A DNA stretch of 64,000 nucleotides from Caryophanales bacterium. GTDB lineage: Bacteria; Bacillota; Bacilli; JARBTR01. The translations under genes were made by a program, and so were the position numbers. The first letter of the stretch is position 1. Every line of letters starts with the position of its first letter. Positions 63,976-64,000 of the stretch are shown in pieces. The stretch covers positions 56,411 through 120,410 of the forward strand of contig JARBTR010000003.1 of the NCBI GenBank assembly GCA_029240105.1, read 5' to 3'. The notes beneath the pieces are model-generated. The model made no database searches, had not been told where the DNA came from, and saw only the letters and a program-made list of their open reading frames with translations.

Positions 63976-64000
63976 GCGGTCGTGGCGGAATGGCAGACGC
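63976..64000 (+). tRNA. 5' part of tRNA, probably Leu, cut by window edge
   Basis: GCGGTCGTGGCGGAATGGCAGACGC matches typical tRNA-Leu 5' half. Confidence 0.75.

Overview
Low-GC Bacillales (Bacillaceae/Planococcaceae-like) chromosomal core window, nearly all co-directional on +. Gene order resembles the B. subtilis ywlC-to-mbl region: ywlC(3' end)-mntP-ywlE-rpiB-ywlG-glyA-upp-atpIBEFHAGDC. A complete 11-gene nuoABCDHIJKLMN operon without nuoEFG follows, then ywzB-ywmB-murA-spoIID-spoIIQ-spoIIID-mbl-epuA-ssb. Next come the minus-strand ywqA/ywqB SNF2/SWIM pair, tagO, and an LCP protein with a long Gly-Thr repeat tail. The second half carries M42 peptidase, MerR-TipAS, SOS-type Y-polymerase + YolD, a Ptb-like enzyme, LTA synthase, speA-speB, XRE-cupin, AAC(3)-like, a CopZ-like protein, ddl-murF, esterase, cshA, acpS, a LolA-like lipoprotein, alr, mazEF (ndoAI/ndoA), tex and sprT, ending in a tRNA cluster (Gln, Lys, partial Leu). 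No CRISPR, prophage or intact transposon was seen. The least expected signals are: (1) two related palindromic elements (about 26.65 kb and 42.95 kb), each nested inside an outer stem with a U-tract, as if a MITE-like element had entered terminator loops; (2) an iteron-like CAAATGTG array upstream of atpI; (3) an AtpE helix 1 in which the GxGxGxG motif reads SxAxGxS, followed by a perfect 10-bp hairpin between atpE and atpF; (4) an in-frame hexamer microsatellite in the LCP gene; (5) a MazE-like antitoxin whose N-terminus does not look like the usual RHH domain. All identifications are from reading the translations; no searches were run.
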